Virus record (IMG/VR): IMGVR_UViG_3300030688_000409
Coordinates: 33,065-97,064 of that record
Reading direction: 5' to 3' (one strand)
DNA from: a virus
DNA: 64,000 bases
The position numbers and the translations under genes are program-made. Below, one piece after another: positions 13,111 through 23,161 of the stretch. The notes under the pieces were generated by a model. The model was not told the origin of the DNA. It did no database searches and saw nothing but the letters and a program-made list of their open reading frames with translations. Position 1 is the stretch's first letter, and every line of letters starts with the position of its first letter.

Positions 13111-16017
13111 TTAGTCGGAGTCCTTGGTTCCAGTCACAAATTTGTATTTTAGGAGCATAGATTCGGTGTCAATGGTCTCAGCACGGACAAAAACCTCATA
13201 CACAAATCCGCCGTCTTTTGCTTCATGCCATACGGCTGCTTGTGCAAAAGCGTCATTAACACAATCCTGCACCTGACTATCCGTGAGCTTGTCCATGAGG
13301 TACTTGACACGAGAGCCGGTGTTGATGAGATTGTAGGCCGGGTTCATGGTGCTCGGCTGTTCAATCTGTGCCAACTGAATCTCACCGAGTCCCGGAATCT
13401 TGTTCATGGGCATACGAGTGGTGGCCTTGAAGGCACCGATGAAGGCAGCGGCAACTTCGCCCATGACCTTCTTGAGGAAGAGGCCAAACTGATTCTTCTC
13501 GTCACCAGCGGCAACCTTGGCCGTGAGCGATGCGAACGCTGAACCCGGAACCATGTCGGTGCCAGCGTAGAACTCTTCGGTGAACATCGGCCCCCGGATA
13601 TCGTTCTCCTTGCGGAGGGGGGCACCTTCAAGAACCTGTGACTTACCGTCGCGACCGATACCCATACCACCAGCCGGTGATGTGGAAACGTAGCCGATGC
13701 GAGTCATGCCTTCGAAGGCATCCTCAATGGCACCGGGCAGCATCTCTTCGCCGTTCTCATCGCCGGGAACCGTGTGAGCGTCACCGGACATCTCTGCTGG
13801 CATAGGAGCGTTGCTGGCGTTCGGGTAGGAGATAAGCTCGTGCTGGAGTTGAGGGTAGAACTGCTCAATCACCTGTCCACCAATCTGCTGGGGGGCAAAG
13901 CTGAATCCTGCTGACTTCATAGAACCTTCCTTCTTGGGTGAATCGCCTACATACTCTAAAAACCATGGTGGAACACTCGCGGAGCCCCAGTTGCCCTCCA
14001 CCATTTTGTCTGTTCTGATATCAACAGACTGAATGGTGCTGTCTGGCTGGGCTTCTGCTTCCCGCTTATGCGTGTAGCCAACGACGGTTGCAAGTTCGCC
14101 CGGTTTCATCAACCAACCATCAGTTTGACTGACCCGGACAAGTCGTACACGGTCGCCGGGTTCCAAACGGGTAGAGCGGGAGCCGTCTCCATGCTCTTTA
14201 ACGATACGGAAAGCTGTCTTTGCAGGAATAACACGAACTGGATTACCTCCCGACATTGTGCTCACCTTGATTTCCGCTGCGATTTCCTTGGCATCCTCGG
14301 TACCAAATTCACCGTCGAAGCGGGTTGCCTTCTCTTCTTCAGGGACGATACGGTAGGTTTGGTCAGGTGCAACCATCACGTACTGGTCACCAACCATGAT
14401 GATGTACACACGCGAGGAAGGCTGAGTTTGGCCTTGATATGGTTCCCGAAAGTCAAGGAACTTCGGGCCGGGGCCGTCGATGTCGGACATGCCGGAGGTG
14501 ACAGGTTGGTCTTCCCCACCGATAGCTGGCGCGGCAGACTTGGGTAGATTGACAAATTTAAACGGCCATTGCTTTCCACAATCATCACATTTGTTTATGT
14601 CCCATAGGGGCTGACCCTTCTGCCACGGGTCATAGCGACGACCGTCCTTGTAGTATGCTGTGTTGTCCAACGAGCCGCAGTCAGGGCACTGGTCAGGACG
14701 AACCACCTTGAATTTATCCCCAAACTTAGCTGATGCGCCTTTGATGAAGGCATTAGCCGTCGCCACGTTGGAGAACATTAGGGTCTTCTTTTTACCCGCG
14801 ATGTTGATGATAAGTTGCGTCCCGCTACTCTTGTCCACGGTGATTTCCTTAACCTCGTTTTTAACTTCAGCTTGGGTCTGTTCAATCGGTTTGCCCACTT
14901 CCATCTCAACTTGGGTCTCAATGACTTCACGCATCGCGTTTACATTAGGACGTTCGGTGTGATGTACTGCTCCATCCAACACTTCCACTCCACCCTTGGT
15001 CGAAGCCGGAGAAGAGTTGATGCCGATATCATCCTTAGCCCCCCCTGTACCGGTAGGAGCAGGGGACATCGTTTCGAGTTGTGCATCGCTGGTAATCATA
15101 CCCTGCTTCTCTTGCTGGGCCTTGTACTTGTTGTACTTCGGATTCGTGCAGACAGCCAACGGGTCTCCATCATTGAGCCTGTAGTGGTAGTACGTGCCAC
15201 CGTTGCCCTTCACCGGGGCTTGCTCGGCGTAGGGCATCTTACCCGCACAGTATTCACATCCTTCAGCCGCTCCCTGCTTGAACGGGGCACGACGTGCCGC
15301 CTCATCCTGTGCTGACTCTTCCCTCTTTTTAGCCATAAGGGCTGAAGTGTCAGCCTTACGCTTATCAAGTTCACACTGAGAGTGGGTGGTGAAAATGTTG
15401 GTGTAGTCAGATGGGCTTCCTCCGTGGCGCTCAGCACGTTCCTTCGCCGATGGCGACAGGGTGATTGGCTTGTGGCAGATGGTGCAAAGCTTTGCTCCGG
15501 TCTTGGCAGCAAAGATTTCCGGGTGCCGTGCTCTGTCTTCAGGGGAGGGAACCGTACCACCAGTGCCGTGACAGATGTTACAAGTCTGCGGGATGCTGGA
15601 GTTGGGCTCCGTTGAACGGAACTTACCCTGTCCGTTGCAGTGCTTGCAAGCTCCGCTCGGATACATCGTTTGAGGGTTCCATGCACCAGTCTTGGTGCGG
15701 GGCGGCGGGAACTGTTTGCCGTTCTTGTCGTAGATAATGTACTCGTCTCCGTGTGCAGCCTCAGTCAACTCCGCGATGTCCTGAGGAGTGAGGTAGGGCT
15801 CATCGGTGGGGTCGGCTTCTACAGTGTTGTACAACAGTTCATGGGAGGCACACCACGGGTCTTGGCTGAGACTGCTCATGTGGTTACCGCAAGAGTGGCC
15901 GTTAGCATTCTTGGCCTCGCACTCCGGCTGCTCTTCACCAAATGACCCAGCCCAATCCTCGTACTGCTGTGAGGTTGCACCGGGCATGTTGTAGTCGGAT
16001 TTCTTATCGGTAGCCAT
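13111..16017 (-). CDS. Large multi-zinc structural-type protein (968 aa)
   Basis: The N-terminal part is rich in Cys clusters: CEAKNANGHSCGNH, a DnaJ-type pair CKHCNGQGKF...CNICHGTG near residues 125-150, CTICHKPI, CEYCAGKM, then CPDCGS...CDDCGKQW near 445-490. The second half has Lys/Ala-Ser segments (e.g. KKEGSMKSAGFSF) reminiscent of cleavage sites in processed virion proteins, and a helical C-terminal domain. The last codons overlap nothing downstream; the start overlaps the stop of the 1138-aa gene by 1 nt. Probably a head or tail structural protein; no family recognised. Confidence 0.6.
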   Translation of the reverse strand: MATDKKSDYNMPGATSQQYEDWAGSFGEEQPECEAKNANGHSCGNHMSSLSQDPWCASHELLYNTVEADPTDEPYLTPQDIAELTEAAHGDEYIIYDKNGKQFPPPRTKTGAWNPQTMYPSGACKHCNGQGKFRSTEPNSSIPQTCNICHGTGGTVPSPEDRARHPEIFAAKTGAKLCTICHKPITLSPSAKERAERHGGSPSDYTNIFTTHSQCELDKRKADTSALMAKKREESAQDEAARRAPFKQGAAEGCEYCAGKMPYAEQAPVKGNGGTYYHYRLNDGDPLAVCTNPKYNKYKAQQEKQGMITSDAQLETMSPAPTGTGGAKDDIGINSSPASTKGGVEVLDGAVHHTERPNVNAMREVIETQVEMEVGKPIEQTQAEVKNEVKEITVDKSSGTQLIINIAGKKKTLMFSNVATANAFIKGASAKFGDKFKVVRPDQCPDCGSLDNTAYYKDGRRYDPWQKGQPLWDINKCDDCGKQWPFKFVNLPKSAAPAIGGEDQPVTSGMSDIDGPGPKFLDFREPYQGQTQPSSRVYIIMVGDQYVMVAPDQTYRIVPEEEKATRFDGEFGTEDAKEIAAEIKVSTMSGGNPVRVIPAKTAFRIVKEHGDGSRSTRLEPGDRVRLVRVSQTDGWLMKPGELATVVGYTHKREAEAQPDSTIQSVDIRTDKMVEGNWGSASVPPWFLEYVGDSPKKEGSMKSAGFSFAPQQIGGQVIEQFYPQLQHELISYPNASNAPMPAEMSGDAHTVPGDENGEEMLPGAIEDAFEGMTRIGYVSTSPAGGMGIGRDGKSQVLEGAPLRKENDIRGPMFTEEFYAGTDMVPGSAFASLTAKVAAGDEKNQFGLFLKKVMGEVAAAFIGAFKATTRMPMNKIPGLGEIQLAQIEQPSTMNPAYNLINTGSRVKYLMDKLTDSQVQDCVNDAFAQAAVWHEAKDGGFVYEVFVRAETIDTESMLLKYKFVTGTKDSD

Positions 16018-19000
16018 TATTTCACCCCTACAACAATTCCGTCCTTAACCATAACTTCCGCGTACCAGCGATGGGGCTCTGGGTACCAAGGGCCTTCGAC
16101 TGTTGCCCGACCATTCATTGGGGGTTCACCCATGCCGGGGTTATAGAGAGAAATCTGCTTGCCAGACAGAACAGCTTCCCTGAAGTCCTTCTTACTCTTG
16201 AAATTCTTGCTGGCGTAAGAGCCCGTCTTTGCACCAGCGGTAATCTGTGTCGGAAGATTGTCGGCGAGGTCGGCCAGTTCGCCAAAGGTGTCGCTCATCT
16301 CTACTGCCTCATCGTGCTCGTCACCAGCGGCGGCGAAGTGCTCTGGGTTCACGGTCTTGGTTGCTTCAGGGCTGTCGGCTAGTTCAGCCTTGGCACCAGC
16401 ATCCAGTTCAGACTTCGCATCAGCAATGTCACCAGAAATAGCATCCGCCCTCTTACGAGCGATGGCAGCAAGTACCTTCACCTTTGCGGCTTCCTCAACC
16501 GACTTCACCGGCTGCTTGATGTCAGCATCGACCGATGCAGGGGACTCCACTTCGGCCTTAGCCTCAGAGATGTCCCCACTTATATCAGCAGCGGACTTGG
16601 ACGCCTGTGCCTCTTCCTGCTTCTTCAACTGCTCCTGCTGCTTCACACGCTGCATCTCACGGTACTTGTCGTCTCCCGTGGAGTCCGTTTTAGCAACCTT
16701 ATCGTCACGCAGACCGTCGTCGCAACCACCAACCTTAGCCGCTTCTTCAACGGTCTTGACCGGCTGCTTGATGTCGGCGTCAACTGTGGTCGGAGATACA
16801 ACCTCAGCCTTGGCTTCGGAGATGTCTGCGCTCACGTCGTTGCCCGTCTTCGAGGGAGGGCAGTCACACTGAGTGCTAATCTTGTTGCAACCACTGCACG
16901 AGTAGTAGTTGTCTTCCTCGCCTTCTCCGCCAATCAGCTTACGTCCGCACTTGCAAGGGAATAGGGCAGTCGCCTTCTTCGCCGCAGCCACCTTCTTCGA
17001 ACTGATGACCAATGACGGCATGACCATACCAGCTTTGAGACCGCGACGGGTCATGAACGCCTTGATAGGTGCCATCGCCTTCTTGACATCTTCAACGGTG
17101 ACGGGCACCTGACCCGGCATACTGTTGCGGCTGTTGTCCTTAGCCTTCTGTACCAGACCCATCAGCGATGACGCAGCGTGAGCCGGAAGCGGCCACGAGT
17201 GCCAACCATCGGAGTTGCTGTTGACTTCATCAGCGAACGCGGCGAGGAAGTTGCACACCGGCCCGATGATTGGGTCTTGAGCGAACCGACGCTGGGCGTC
17301 CTGAATCTCGTAGTCGTTCATCCAAGTAGCCATCTTAGCCGAGGCTGACTTGTCAGGGCGGTGTTCGTCGCAGTACATGCGTCCGTCAATCTTGACCGTC
17401 TCAGGCTTCATGCAGACCTGACCCGGACCTTTTGCCCGACCCTGAGTGTCTGTCTCGCCGACGTAAGTACGGCAACCGTGTTCACCGGGATACTGGTCAA
17501 ACGCAGCTTCCTTCGGAGTTTCCTTCTTCTCTTCCTTCGGCTCTTCAGCCTTGGGCTCCGCTGGCTTCTCGGCCTTGTCCTTGTTGAACATCTTGGACTT
17601 GAACCCGTCCTTCTTGGGAGCATCGGTCTTAGGTTCAGATTCGGAAACGCCGCTGTCGCCAGTCTCATCGCCGCCCTTGGGAGCGGAGCCTTCACCCGGA
17701 AGTTCAACCTGCGGAGCCTCACCGAAGTCTTCGGTGATAGCATCCCAGATGCTATCTTCAGTCAGATTCACGTTGGCCTTCTTGCGACGGATGGCGTACT
17801 TGTTCAGGTGGTTCTCGTTCTTCACACGTGCGGCCTTGGCGTTGGTCGAGAGTGCGTCGGTGTCATCGGTCAAGTCCAAGTCGATGGCGTCAACCACCGC
17901 AGCCACGATGTCGAAGCTGGTCTTCTTCGCTGACTTTGCTGACTCCAATGGTCGTTCCCGCAACACGTGAGCCGGGAGACCCTCAAGCTTCTCCATCATG
18001 ATGCCGCCCTTGGCTTCCCAGTAGCGGTTGGCATCCTCATAAGAAGTGCAGACTCGTCCATTCACGGTGTACTGTGGATATGACGCAGCAACCTTACGCT
18101 CTTCCTCAGCACGACGCGGCACACCGGTCTCGTCAATTGCGATACCGATAGGTGCGTCACCCTTGGTCGAGATGGTGTCAACTGCTACAGCGATAGCCTT
18201 GTTCGCATTGTCGTGAGCGGAGGTTCCCGGCCCGACGTTGGTGAACGGGGTCTCGAAAGGAGCCTCTGAGCCCATCTTCATGGCGTCTTCGTTCATCTCC
18301 TGCGTGTAGGAACCCTTCTCGCCGTAGTCAGGGCGATGACGCAGTTCTGTTCCGTCATCAAGAGCCGAAACCTTTGACAGACTATCTGCGGCCCTCTGGA
18401 GCACAGTCTTCTTTGTATTCTCATCAAAGCCCATAAATTCTTTGATGGACATACCCGCTTCTGCCAATAACGAAGACATAGGGTACCGATTAGGGTTTGC
18501 CGCAGCAGTCTTCGGCTCATCCTCTTCCTTGGTGTTTTGGATGGAGTCCTTGATGTCGGCAATTTCTGGAATCTCAGCGTTGCCGTGGTTGGAACCGTCA
18601 GGCCCCTTGTAGTCGGCCACATCTTCCATCGCATCAACCGGAGGCATGGTGACTTCATTGAGAACCGCGTCGAGTTCATCGAACACGCTCAACTCCTGAG
18701 GCTCAAGCACTTCCTGAGTGATGGCGTCCGCCGTCTTGGCGGTGAGGAAAATCTTGGTCTTCGTCCAACCACCCTGCTTCGAGAACTCAGGGTACGCAGT
18801 GAGCGGATTCTGAGTGAGGAAGGGGTAGGTCAGCTTCGGGGTGATGTCGGTAACGTCCAGCTTGTTGGTGTCCACCGTGGTCATCAATGCGTCGAACGCG
18901 GAGGAGACAGCCGGGTTGAAGTACGCCGAGAACACAAGGTGGCGGAGCAGGTTAGAGAGCTTATCGTCTTCGTCCGTGAACTTGAAGCCGATGTACTCGC

Positions 19001-19433
19001 GGATGTTCGACCAGTGAGGAGCGAAGATAACCAGCGAGGTTAAGTCGCCCTCCTCGTTCGTGAAGAACTTGTCCTTGATAGCGGCGTAGTCAGCTTGGCT
19101 GTATTCATCAAATTCGGTGTCGCCCATTTTGTTGGTGATGAGGTCTGCGGTCTCTTCGCCGAGATTCAGTTCCTTGACCACAGTGCCGTAGAGCAGGGCA
19201 ATGGGGAAGTTGTTACGAACGTCGCAGACCTTCGCCGGGACGATGAAGATGCGCCCGATGGAGATGTTCTGACGGAAACCTGAATAAAAAATCTCAAAAG
19301 ATTTTACATCGCCAGACGTGCGTGCGTCTTTCTCACCAGCCTTGACGGCCTCTACGACCTTGGCGAGGAGCCCTTCGTTGACAACGAAGGACTGGAAAGA
19401 TTTAATTGCGACTGAGTTCCCACTAGCGGCCAT
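16017..19433 (-). CDS. Large structural-type protein (1138 aa) with internal repeats and zinc motifs
   Basis: An N-terminal folded domain (about residues 1-250) is followed by a long Glu/Lys/Ala-rich region. Two Cys clusters are visible: CMKPET...CDEHRPDK, and FPCKCGRK...CSGCNKISTQCDCP. A repeat SGDISEAKAEV...VDADIKQPVK occurs twice, with a shorter third copy (SGDIADAKSEL), in the last 250 residues. Likely a virion or prohead component. Position in the operon between a possible packaging helper and the multi-zinc protein supports a structural role. Confidence 0.6.
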   Translation of the reverse strand: MAASGNSVAIKSFQSFVVNEGLLAKVVEAVKAGEKDARTSGDVKSFEIFYSGFRQNISIGRIFIVPAKVCDVRNNFPIALLYGTVVKELNLGEETADLITNKMGDTEFDEYSQADYAAIKDKFFTNEEGDLTSLVIFAPHWSNIREYIGFKFTDEDDKLSNLLRHLVFSAYFNPAVSSAFDALMTTVDTNKLDVTDITPKLTYPFLTQNPLTAYPEFSKQGGWTKTKIFLTAKTADAITQEVLEPQELSVFDELDAVLNEVTMPPVDAMEDVADYKGPDGSNHGNAEIPEIADIKDSIQNTKEEDEPKTAAANPNRYPMSSLLAEAGMSIKEFMGFDENTKKTVLQRAADSLSKVSALDDGTELRHRPDYGEKGSYTQEMNEDAMKMGSEAPFETPFTNVGPGTSAHDNANKAIAVAVDTISTKGDAPIGIAIDETGVPRRAEEERKVAASYPQYTVNGRVCTSYEDANRYWEAKGGIMMEKLEGLPAHVLRERPLESAKSAKKTSFDIVAAVVDAIDLDLTDDTDALSTNAKAARVKNENHLNKYAIRRKKANVNLTEDSIWDAITEDFGEAPQVELPGEGSAPKGGDETGDSGVSESEPKTDAPKKDGFKSKMFNKDKAEKPAEPKAEEPKEEKKETPKEAAFDQYPGEHGCRTYVGETDTQGRAKGPGQVCMKPETVKIDGRMYCDEHRPDKSASAKMATWMNDYEIQDAQRRFAQDPIIGPVCNFLAAFADEVNSNSDGWHSWPLPAHAASSLMGLVQKAKDNSRNSMPGQVPVTVEDVKKAMAPIKAFMTRRGLKAGMVMPSLVISSKKVAAAKKATALFPCKCGRKLIGGEGEEDNYYSCSGCNKISTQCDCPPSKTGNDVSADISEAKAEVVSPTTVDADIKQPVKTVEEAAKVGGCDDGLRDDKVAKTDSTGDDKYREMQRVKQQEQLKKQEEAQASKSAADISGDISEAKAEVESPASVDADIKQPVKSVEEAAKVKVLAAIARKRADAISGDIADAKSELDAGAKAELADSPEATKTVNPEHFAAAGDEHDEAVEMSDTFGELADLADNLPTQITAGAKTGSYASKNFKSKKDFREAVLSGKQISLYNPGMGEPPMNGRATVEGPWYPEPHRWYAEVMVKDGIVVGVK

Positions 19434-19592
19434 TTTATGCTCCTACTTTCATACACTTCATATTATGAAGGTGGTTGTAAACTTGTGTTACATGCGCTTC
19501 GAACGCCTCAGTAGATAGGGCACTCTTCCAGCTATTGCAGCTACCGATTACGGTCAAGAGACCAAACCTGCGATTTGTCAAATCTATGAGTT

Positions 19593-20105
19593 TCATTTCT
19601 TACCTATAGCCATAGTTTCCTTACGAATTTTCGCCTCATTTATTTGCATTTCATCACGGTAGTGCCGCATAATACTTGTTCGCAGGTCTTCTCCCACCCC
19701 AGCCTCTTTCAACGCTTTGACAAAGCTATCAACAATAACCCCCAATACATAGGTGAATTTTGCCCCGTCAAAGTTGAGAACGTCCTTCTTGCTCAAGTAG
19801 TCTGCGTCACCCAACTGCTTGCCGAGTTCACGCAACGCTCTCAGTTGCTGCTCGTAGACTTTCAACCGGGTGGTGTCCATTGGCCCATCGCCAAGGCAGT
19901 CGCTCAAGTCTTCGGCTACTCTGGCAATCTCTACGGCAATCATACGGCTGGCTTCAGCGGGGTCGTAGTTCGGGTTAGTAATGCTCTCCCGAATGTTCTC
20001 CACACGTTCCCTGCGGATACGGCGGTCTTTCTCCCGTTCCGATTCAAGCACCGTGATGCTGCCGTCTTCATTCACTTCTACACCGCTGGTATTCCTACCG
20101 CTCAT
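19593..20105 (-). CDS. Hypothetical helical protein, possible packaging or head helper
   Basis: 170 residues. Charged N terminus (ESEREKDRRIRRERVENIRE) followed by helices with ITNPNYDPAEASRMIAVEI. Size, charge and position upstream of large virion genes would fit a small terminase or chaperone, but there is no diagnostic motif. Its ATG overlaps the GIY-YIG stop by 4 nt. Confidence 0.5.
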   Translation of the reverse strand: MSGRNTSGVEVNEDGSITVLESEREKDRRIRRERVENIRESITNPNYDPAEASRMIAVEIARVAEDLSDCLGDGPMDTTRLKVYEQQLRALRELGKQLGDADYLSKKDVLNFDGAKFTYVLGVIVDSFVKALKEAGVGEDLRTSIMRHYRDEMQINEAKIRKETMAIGKK

Positions 20106-20659
20106 ACCTTCACCCTTCGCTTTTTATGAGATTCGGATATTTTTCTCCGCGTTTCATCAGACACCTTGTGCCCTAAAAGCTTACTTGAAATTCTTGCTCT
20201 CACTTCTTCCGTAACAACTTGCCCCACTAACTTACTTCGGTGGGAGGCACTCAGTTTACGCCCGGTTAGCTTCTGCGAGATTCTTGCTCTCAGTTGCTCA
20301 TCCCTTACACCACCCTTATTTGCTATCCCAATCTTCCTTTTCGTTTCTTCTGAATGGCTCCAACCTGTGATGCCTTCTCCGCCAAGAGTAAGATTGTAGC
20401 CATACTCAGACTTTGAAGATTCAAACTGTTTAATAAACTGTTGCTCTAAAATAGACAACTGTTCATTTGAATCCGCTGATGCTAACTCTTCAACTACAAA
20501 AACCTCAGCACCGTACTTTCTTATGGCCTTATGGATGTACGTCCTACTACCGTGTTTTGCGGCGGACACATGCTTAACCCATCGCGACCCGGTACTCTCA
20601 ACGGTCTTACCTACATACACTTTGCCGTTGATAGTATTTCTTACGAGGTACACCTTCAT
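20102..20659 (-). CDS. GIY-YIG homing endonuclease
   Basis: 185 residues. The GIY-YIG core reads KVYLVRNTINGKVYVGKT at the start, followed by R and H residues and YGAEVFVVEEL with the catalytic Glu region. The C-terminal half has NUMOD3-like repeats (HSEETKRKIGIANKG; two RARIS-KL repeats), which bind DNA. It sits exactly between two structural genes, overlapping the upstream stop and downstream start by 4 nt each, so the insertion preserves the operon. A free-standing, SegA-like element. Confidence 0.88.
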   Translation of the reverse strand: MKVYLVRNTINGKVYVGKTVESTGSRWVKHVSAAKHGSRTYIHKAIRKYGAEVFVVEELASADSNEQLSILEQQFIKQFESSKSEYGYNLTLGGEGITGWSHSEETKRKIGIANKGGVRDEQLRARISQKLTGRKLSASHRSKLVGQVVTEEVRARISSKLLGHKVSDETRRKISESHKKRRVKV

Positions 20660-22857
20660 AAGTCCCCTGCGTCCATCACGTTGTTCATCTGAATGTCCGC
20701 ACGAGACGGAGCACTCATGTCAATGTCGCCCTGTGGCTTGCTACCCATCAAGTCGAACTCCTTCAATATAGAACGTCCGTCTTCCGGGGCACCCGCTGCG
20801 ACCTTGTGATTCGAGGCCGTCTGGTTCATGCCGGGAAAGTGGATGAGCGTACCACCTGTCATTCCGCAATGCATACCATTGCGGAATGAGCAGGAGCCAC
20901 ACTTCTCTGCCCCAACGATGGCGTTCTGGCTACCCAGTTTGACGCCCATCTTGTTCAATACTGTGCAATCAATCTGGCTGAGAGCAATCTTTGTGTTGGT
21001 GTTCTTAAGGTTGTGTGCCCAGTCGCGGATTGCCTTGGATGCCTGTGCCGAACCGAACTTGGCAGATGCAGCCTTGAGAATCTTCGGAATGCTGTGACCC
21101 GCCTTGTGGTACTTGTCCACGGAGGCAGAGTCAAAGTGAGTGGCAGCAGTGTGACGGGTTCCACGAACCGAACCCATAGTTGTTTCCACGAACGGGTTAG
21201 TTGCACGGGTCACGCCTTCGACCGAAGCAGCCTTGTGAGTTTCCTTGCCGGTGTGAGCCTTGCAGGAAGCACACTTGGCAGCACCAACGATAGCCTCGTT
21301 GTGGATACCCACCTTCTTCAGGTAGTCCGCATCGGCCTTCGCCATGATAATCTTGCCCCGTTCCTTCTGGAGGCTGGCGACGAACTCACGGATACCGCGT
21401 GAAGCTTCGAGCGTGCCGTACTTCTTCTCGGCAGCGGCAGTTATCTGCTTCAGCGTGAAGCCCTTGACGTGAGCCTTGTGTACAAGGTTGCCGCTGAAAT
21501 GCTGGCCTTCCTTGAAGCCGTAGTTGCGTTCCTTAGTGAAGGACGACTGATGGACAATTGGAGCCTTATCGGAAGCAGCCTTGGGGGTGACTTGCTGAGG
21601 GAGACGGTTGGCAATCTGCACCAACGCAGCCTTCTTGAGGTCGGAGGGAACGCCAGCGGTTAACTTATTGACCACTGAGGTCAATTCTGAGGCCGAAGAG
21701 ACAACAGGTAGTCCATAGAGACCGCAGGACTTGGTGGAGCCGTTCTTCTTGAAGTAGGAGCAGTCAGCGCAAGCGGTAATCTGCTTGACCGACTTGGCAC
21801 GTGGGGTGATACCAGCGGACTTCCACGCCTTGTTCTGACGTACGCAGTCGTTGCTCGATGACTTCTTCGGAGCCTTCTTGACCTTGACGATATTCTCTGC
21901 ATCCGCCATGCCCGGTGTACCGTGGGCTCCGCCCATGTTGAGAACCCAAGCGTGATGGTCGGCATTGAACATAACCGCACGTCCCTTACGCTCCTGACCC
22001 TGAGGGGTGAGGATGGTAACGGTGTCGCCGGGTTCAATCTGACCTACGATGTTGCCCTCTTCCCTAAGCTGCTGCAAGACCTGCAACTCACGGTTGGAGT
22101 TGAAGAATGCGGTCTTGTCTTCAGAAGCGGTGCGACCGTACTGCGGGTTGTTGCCGTCCATGAATGTGTTCGGTTCGAGAATCTGCATCCCTGTTCCCCC
22201 GGCGTCGGAGTTGTTCAGGAACGAGTTGCTCATGTTGTTGCCCTTGTTGTAGAGTTCAATCTCGGCGGTCTTGTGGTTCGGCTCCAGATAAGCAACGCCA
22301 AGGATACCGGCGTTCTTGTGGAGGTACGTCGCAGCAGCCGTCACGTCAAACTTTTCAATCTTCGCCAGCTTCTTCAACTGTGCTGCAACCTTTGAGGGAG
22401 TAACCCCCTGATTCAAAAGCTGATGAACGTAACGCTGAATCTCTCCATCGGAACGGTTCTTCTTCTCTACCTTGCCGCCCTTGGCAGCTTCTTCGAGAGT
22501 CTGAGTGACTTCCGCCATGAGAGAGTCGTCATCGCCCACGGCAGACTTGTAGTCGTCAGAGTTAGCAGCCTGACGCAGGTTTCCACCACGAGCACCAACG
22601 AGACGAGGAGCCGCAGTCTCTTTGTCCAGCAGACGGTTCTGAAGAGTGGCCCCCTTACTTGTCGGAGGCATGGCGGTATGCTTGCTCGACCCCTCGGCGA
22701 TGGCATCCATGAAGTCGGTGTCGGCTTCGCCTCGTGTGCGTTCGAGCCAGTCGTCGCCGGAGTCCTTGGCGTCCTTCATCCCAAGGTCTTTCCAGTTAGG
22801 CTCACGGGAGTCTAAAAAGCTGTCGATAATACTAGAATACTTTGGTGTATCTGCCAT
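20656..22857 (-). CDS. Large structural-type protein (733 aa) with paralogous Cys motifs
   Basis: Three Cys clusters are spaced along the protein: ITACADCSYFKKNGSTKSCG, AIVGAAKCASCKAHTG, and AIVGAEKCGSCSFRNGMHCG. The last two are preceded by a similar segment (K-x-G-x-H/L-N-x-AIVGA), so this region is internally duplicated. Helical Lys/Ala-rich linkers separate them. Zinc or Fe-S binding is possible. The gene is flanked by two homing-type inserts. No family recognised; presumed virion protein. Confidence 0.55.
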   Translation of the reverse strand: MADTPKYSSIIDSFLDSREPNWKDLGMKDAKDSGDDWLERTRGEADTDFMDAIAEGSSKHTAMPPTSKGATLQNRLLDKETAAPRLVGARGGNLRQAANSDDYKSAVGDDDSLMAEVTQTLEEAAKGGKVEKKNRSDGEIQRYVHQLLNQGVTPSKVAAQLKKLAKIEKFDVTAAATYLHKNAGILGVAYLEPNHKTAEIELYNKGNNMSNSFLNNSDAGGTGMQILEPNTFMDGNNPQYGRTASEDKTAFFNSNRELQVLQQLREEGNIVGQIEPGDTVTILTPQGQERKGRAVMFNADHHAWVLNMGGAHGTPGMADAENIVKVKKAPKKSSSNDCVRQNKAWKSAGITPRAKSVKQITACADCSYFKKNGSTKSCGLYGLPVVSSASELTSVVNKLTAGVPSDLKKAALVQIANRLPQQVTPKAASDKAPIVHQSSFTKERNYGFKEGQHFSGNLVHKAHVKGFTLKQITAAAEKKYGTLEASRGIREFVASLQKERGKIIMAKADADYLKKVGIHNEAIVGAAKCASCKAHTGKETHKAASVEGVTRATNPFVETTMGSVRGTRHTAATHFDSASVDKYHKAGHSIPKILKAASAKFGSAQASKAIRDWAHNLKNTNTKIALSQIDCTVLNKMGVKLGSQNAIVGAEKCGSCSFRNGMHCGMTGGTLIHFPGMNQTASNHKVAAGAPEDGRSILKEFDLMGSKPQGDIDMSAPSRADIQMNNVMDAGDL

Positions 22858-22862
22858 AGGGG

Positions 22863-23159
22863 TTATACCACAGCCGAGGCTGCTTTCTCCTTCTTCAAGA
22901 GGGTTGTGAAACTCTTTACCTTATTAGCACAAGCGCGGCTACAATGCTTGCGATTGTATAGTTTGGTTACCCACCGCTTGCTCTGTTGAGTAGATAATAA
23001 CTGCACAGGGTTGCAGCAGACCTCGCAACGTGTCGGGTTCTGCCTGTACTCAGCTAGTGCTTGTTCAAACTCTGTTTTAGTACTGGAACTACCCACATAG
23101 GACTTCCCTGTGACAGTATTCAGCCAACGATAGACACCGAGATTGAAGGGGTTAGCCAT
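22863..23159 (-). CDS. Truncated GIY-YIG motif fused to a zinc finger
   Basis: 98 residues. Residues 7-25 (LGVYRWLNTVTGKSYVGSS) are the first two strands of a GIY-YIG domain, but the rest of that domain is missing. They are followed by a Cys-rich module CEVCCNPVQL...KHCSRACANK common in homing endonucleases. Probably a deletion derivative of a GIY-YIG element. It may retain only DNA binding. Lies 2-5 nt from both neighbours. Confidence 0.6.
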   Translation of the reverse strand: MANPFNLGVYRWLNTVTGKSYVGSSSTKTEFEQALAEYRQNPTRCEVCCNPVQLLSTQQSKRWVTKLYNRKHCSRACANKVKSFTTLLKKEKAASAVV

Positions 23160-23161
23160 CG

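Noticed and set aside
17361-17933. Plus-strand 190-residue frame opposite the 1138-aa gene
   Set aside because: Leu/Val/Arg-rich antisense shadow with no start signal.
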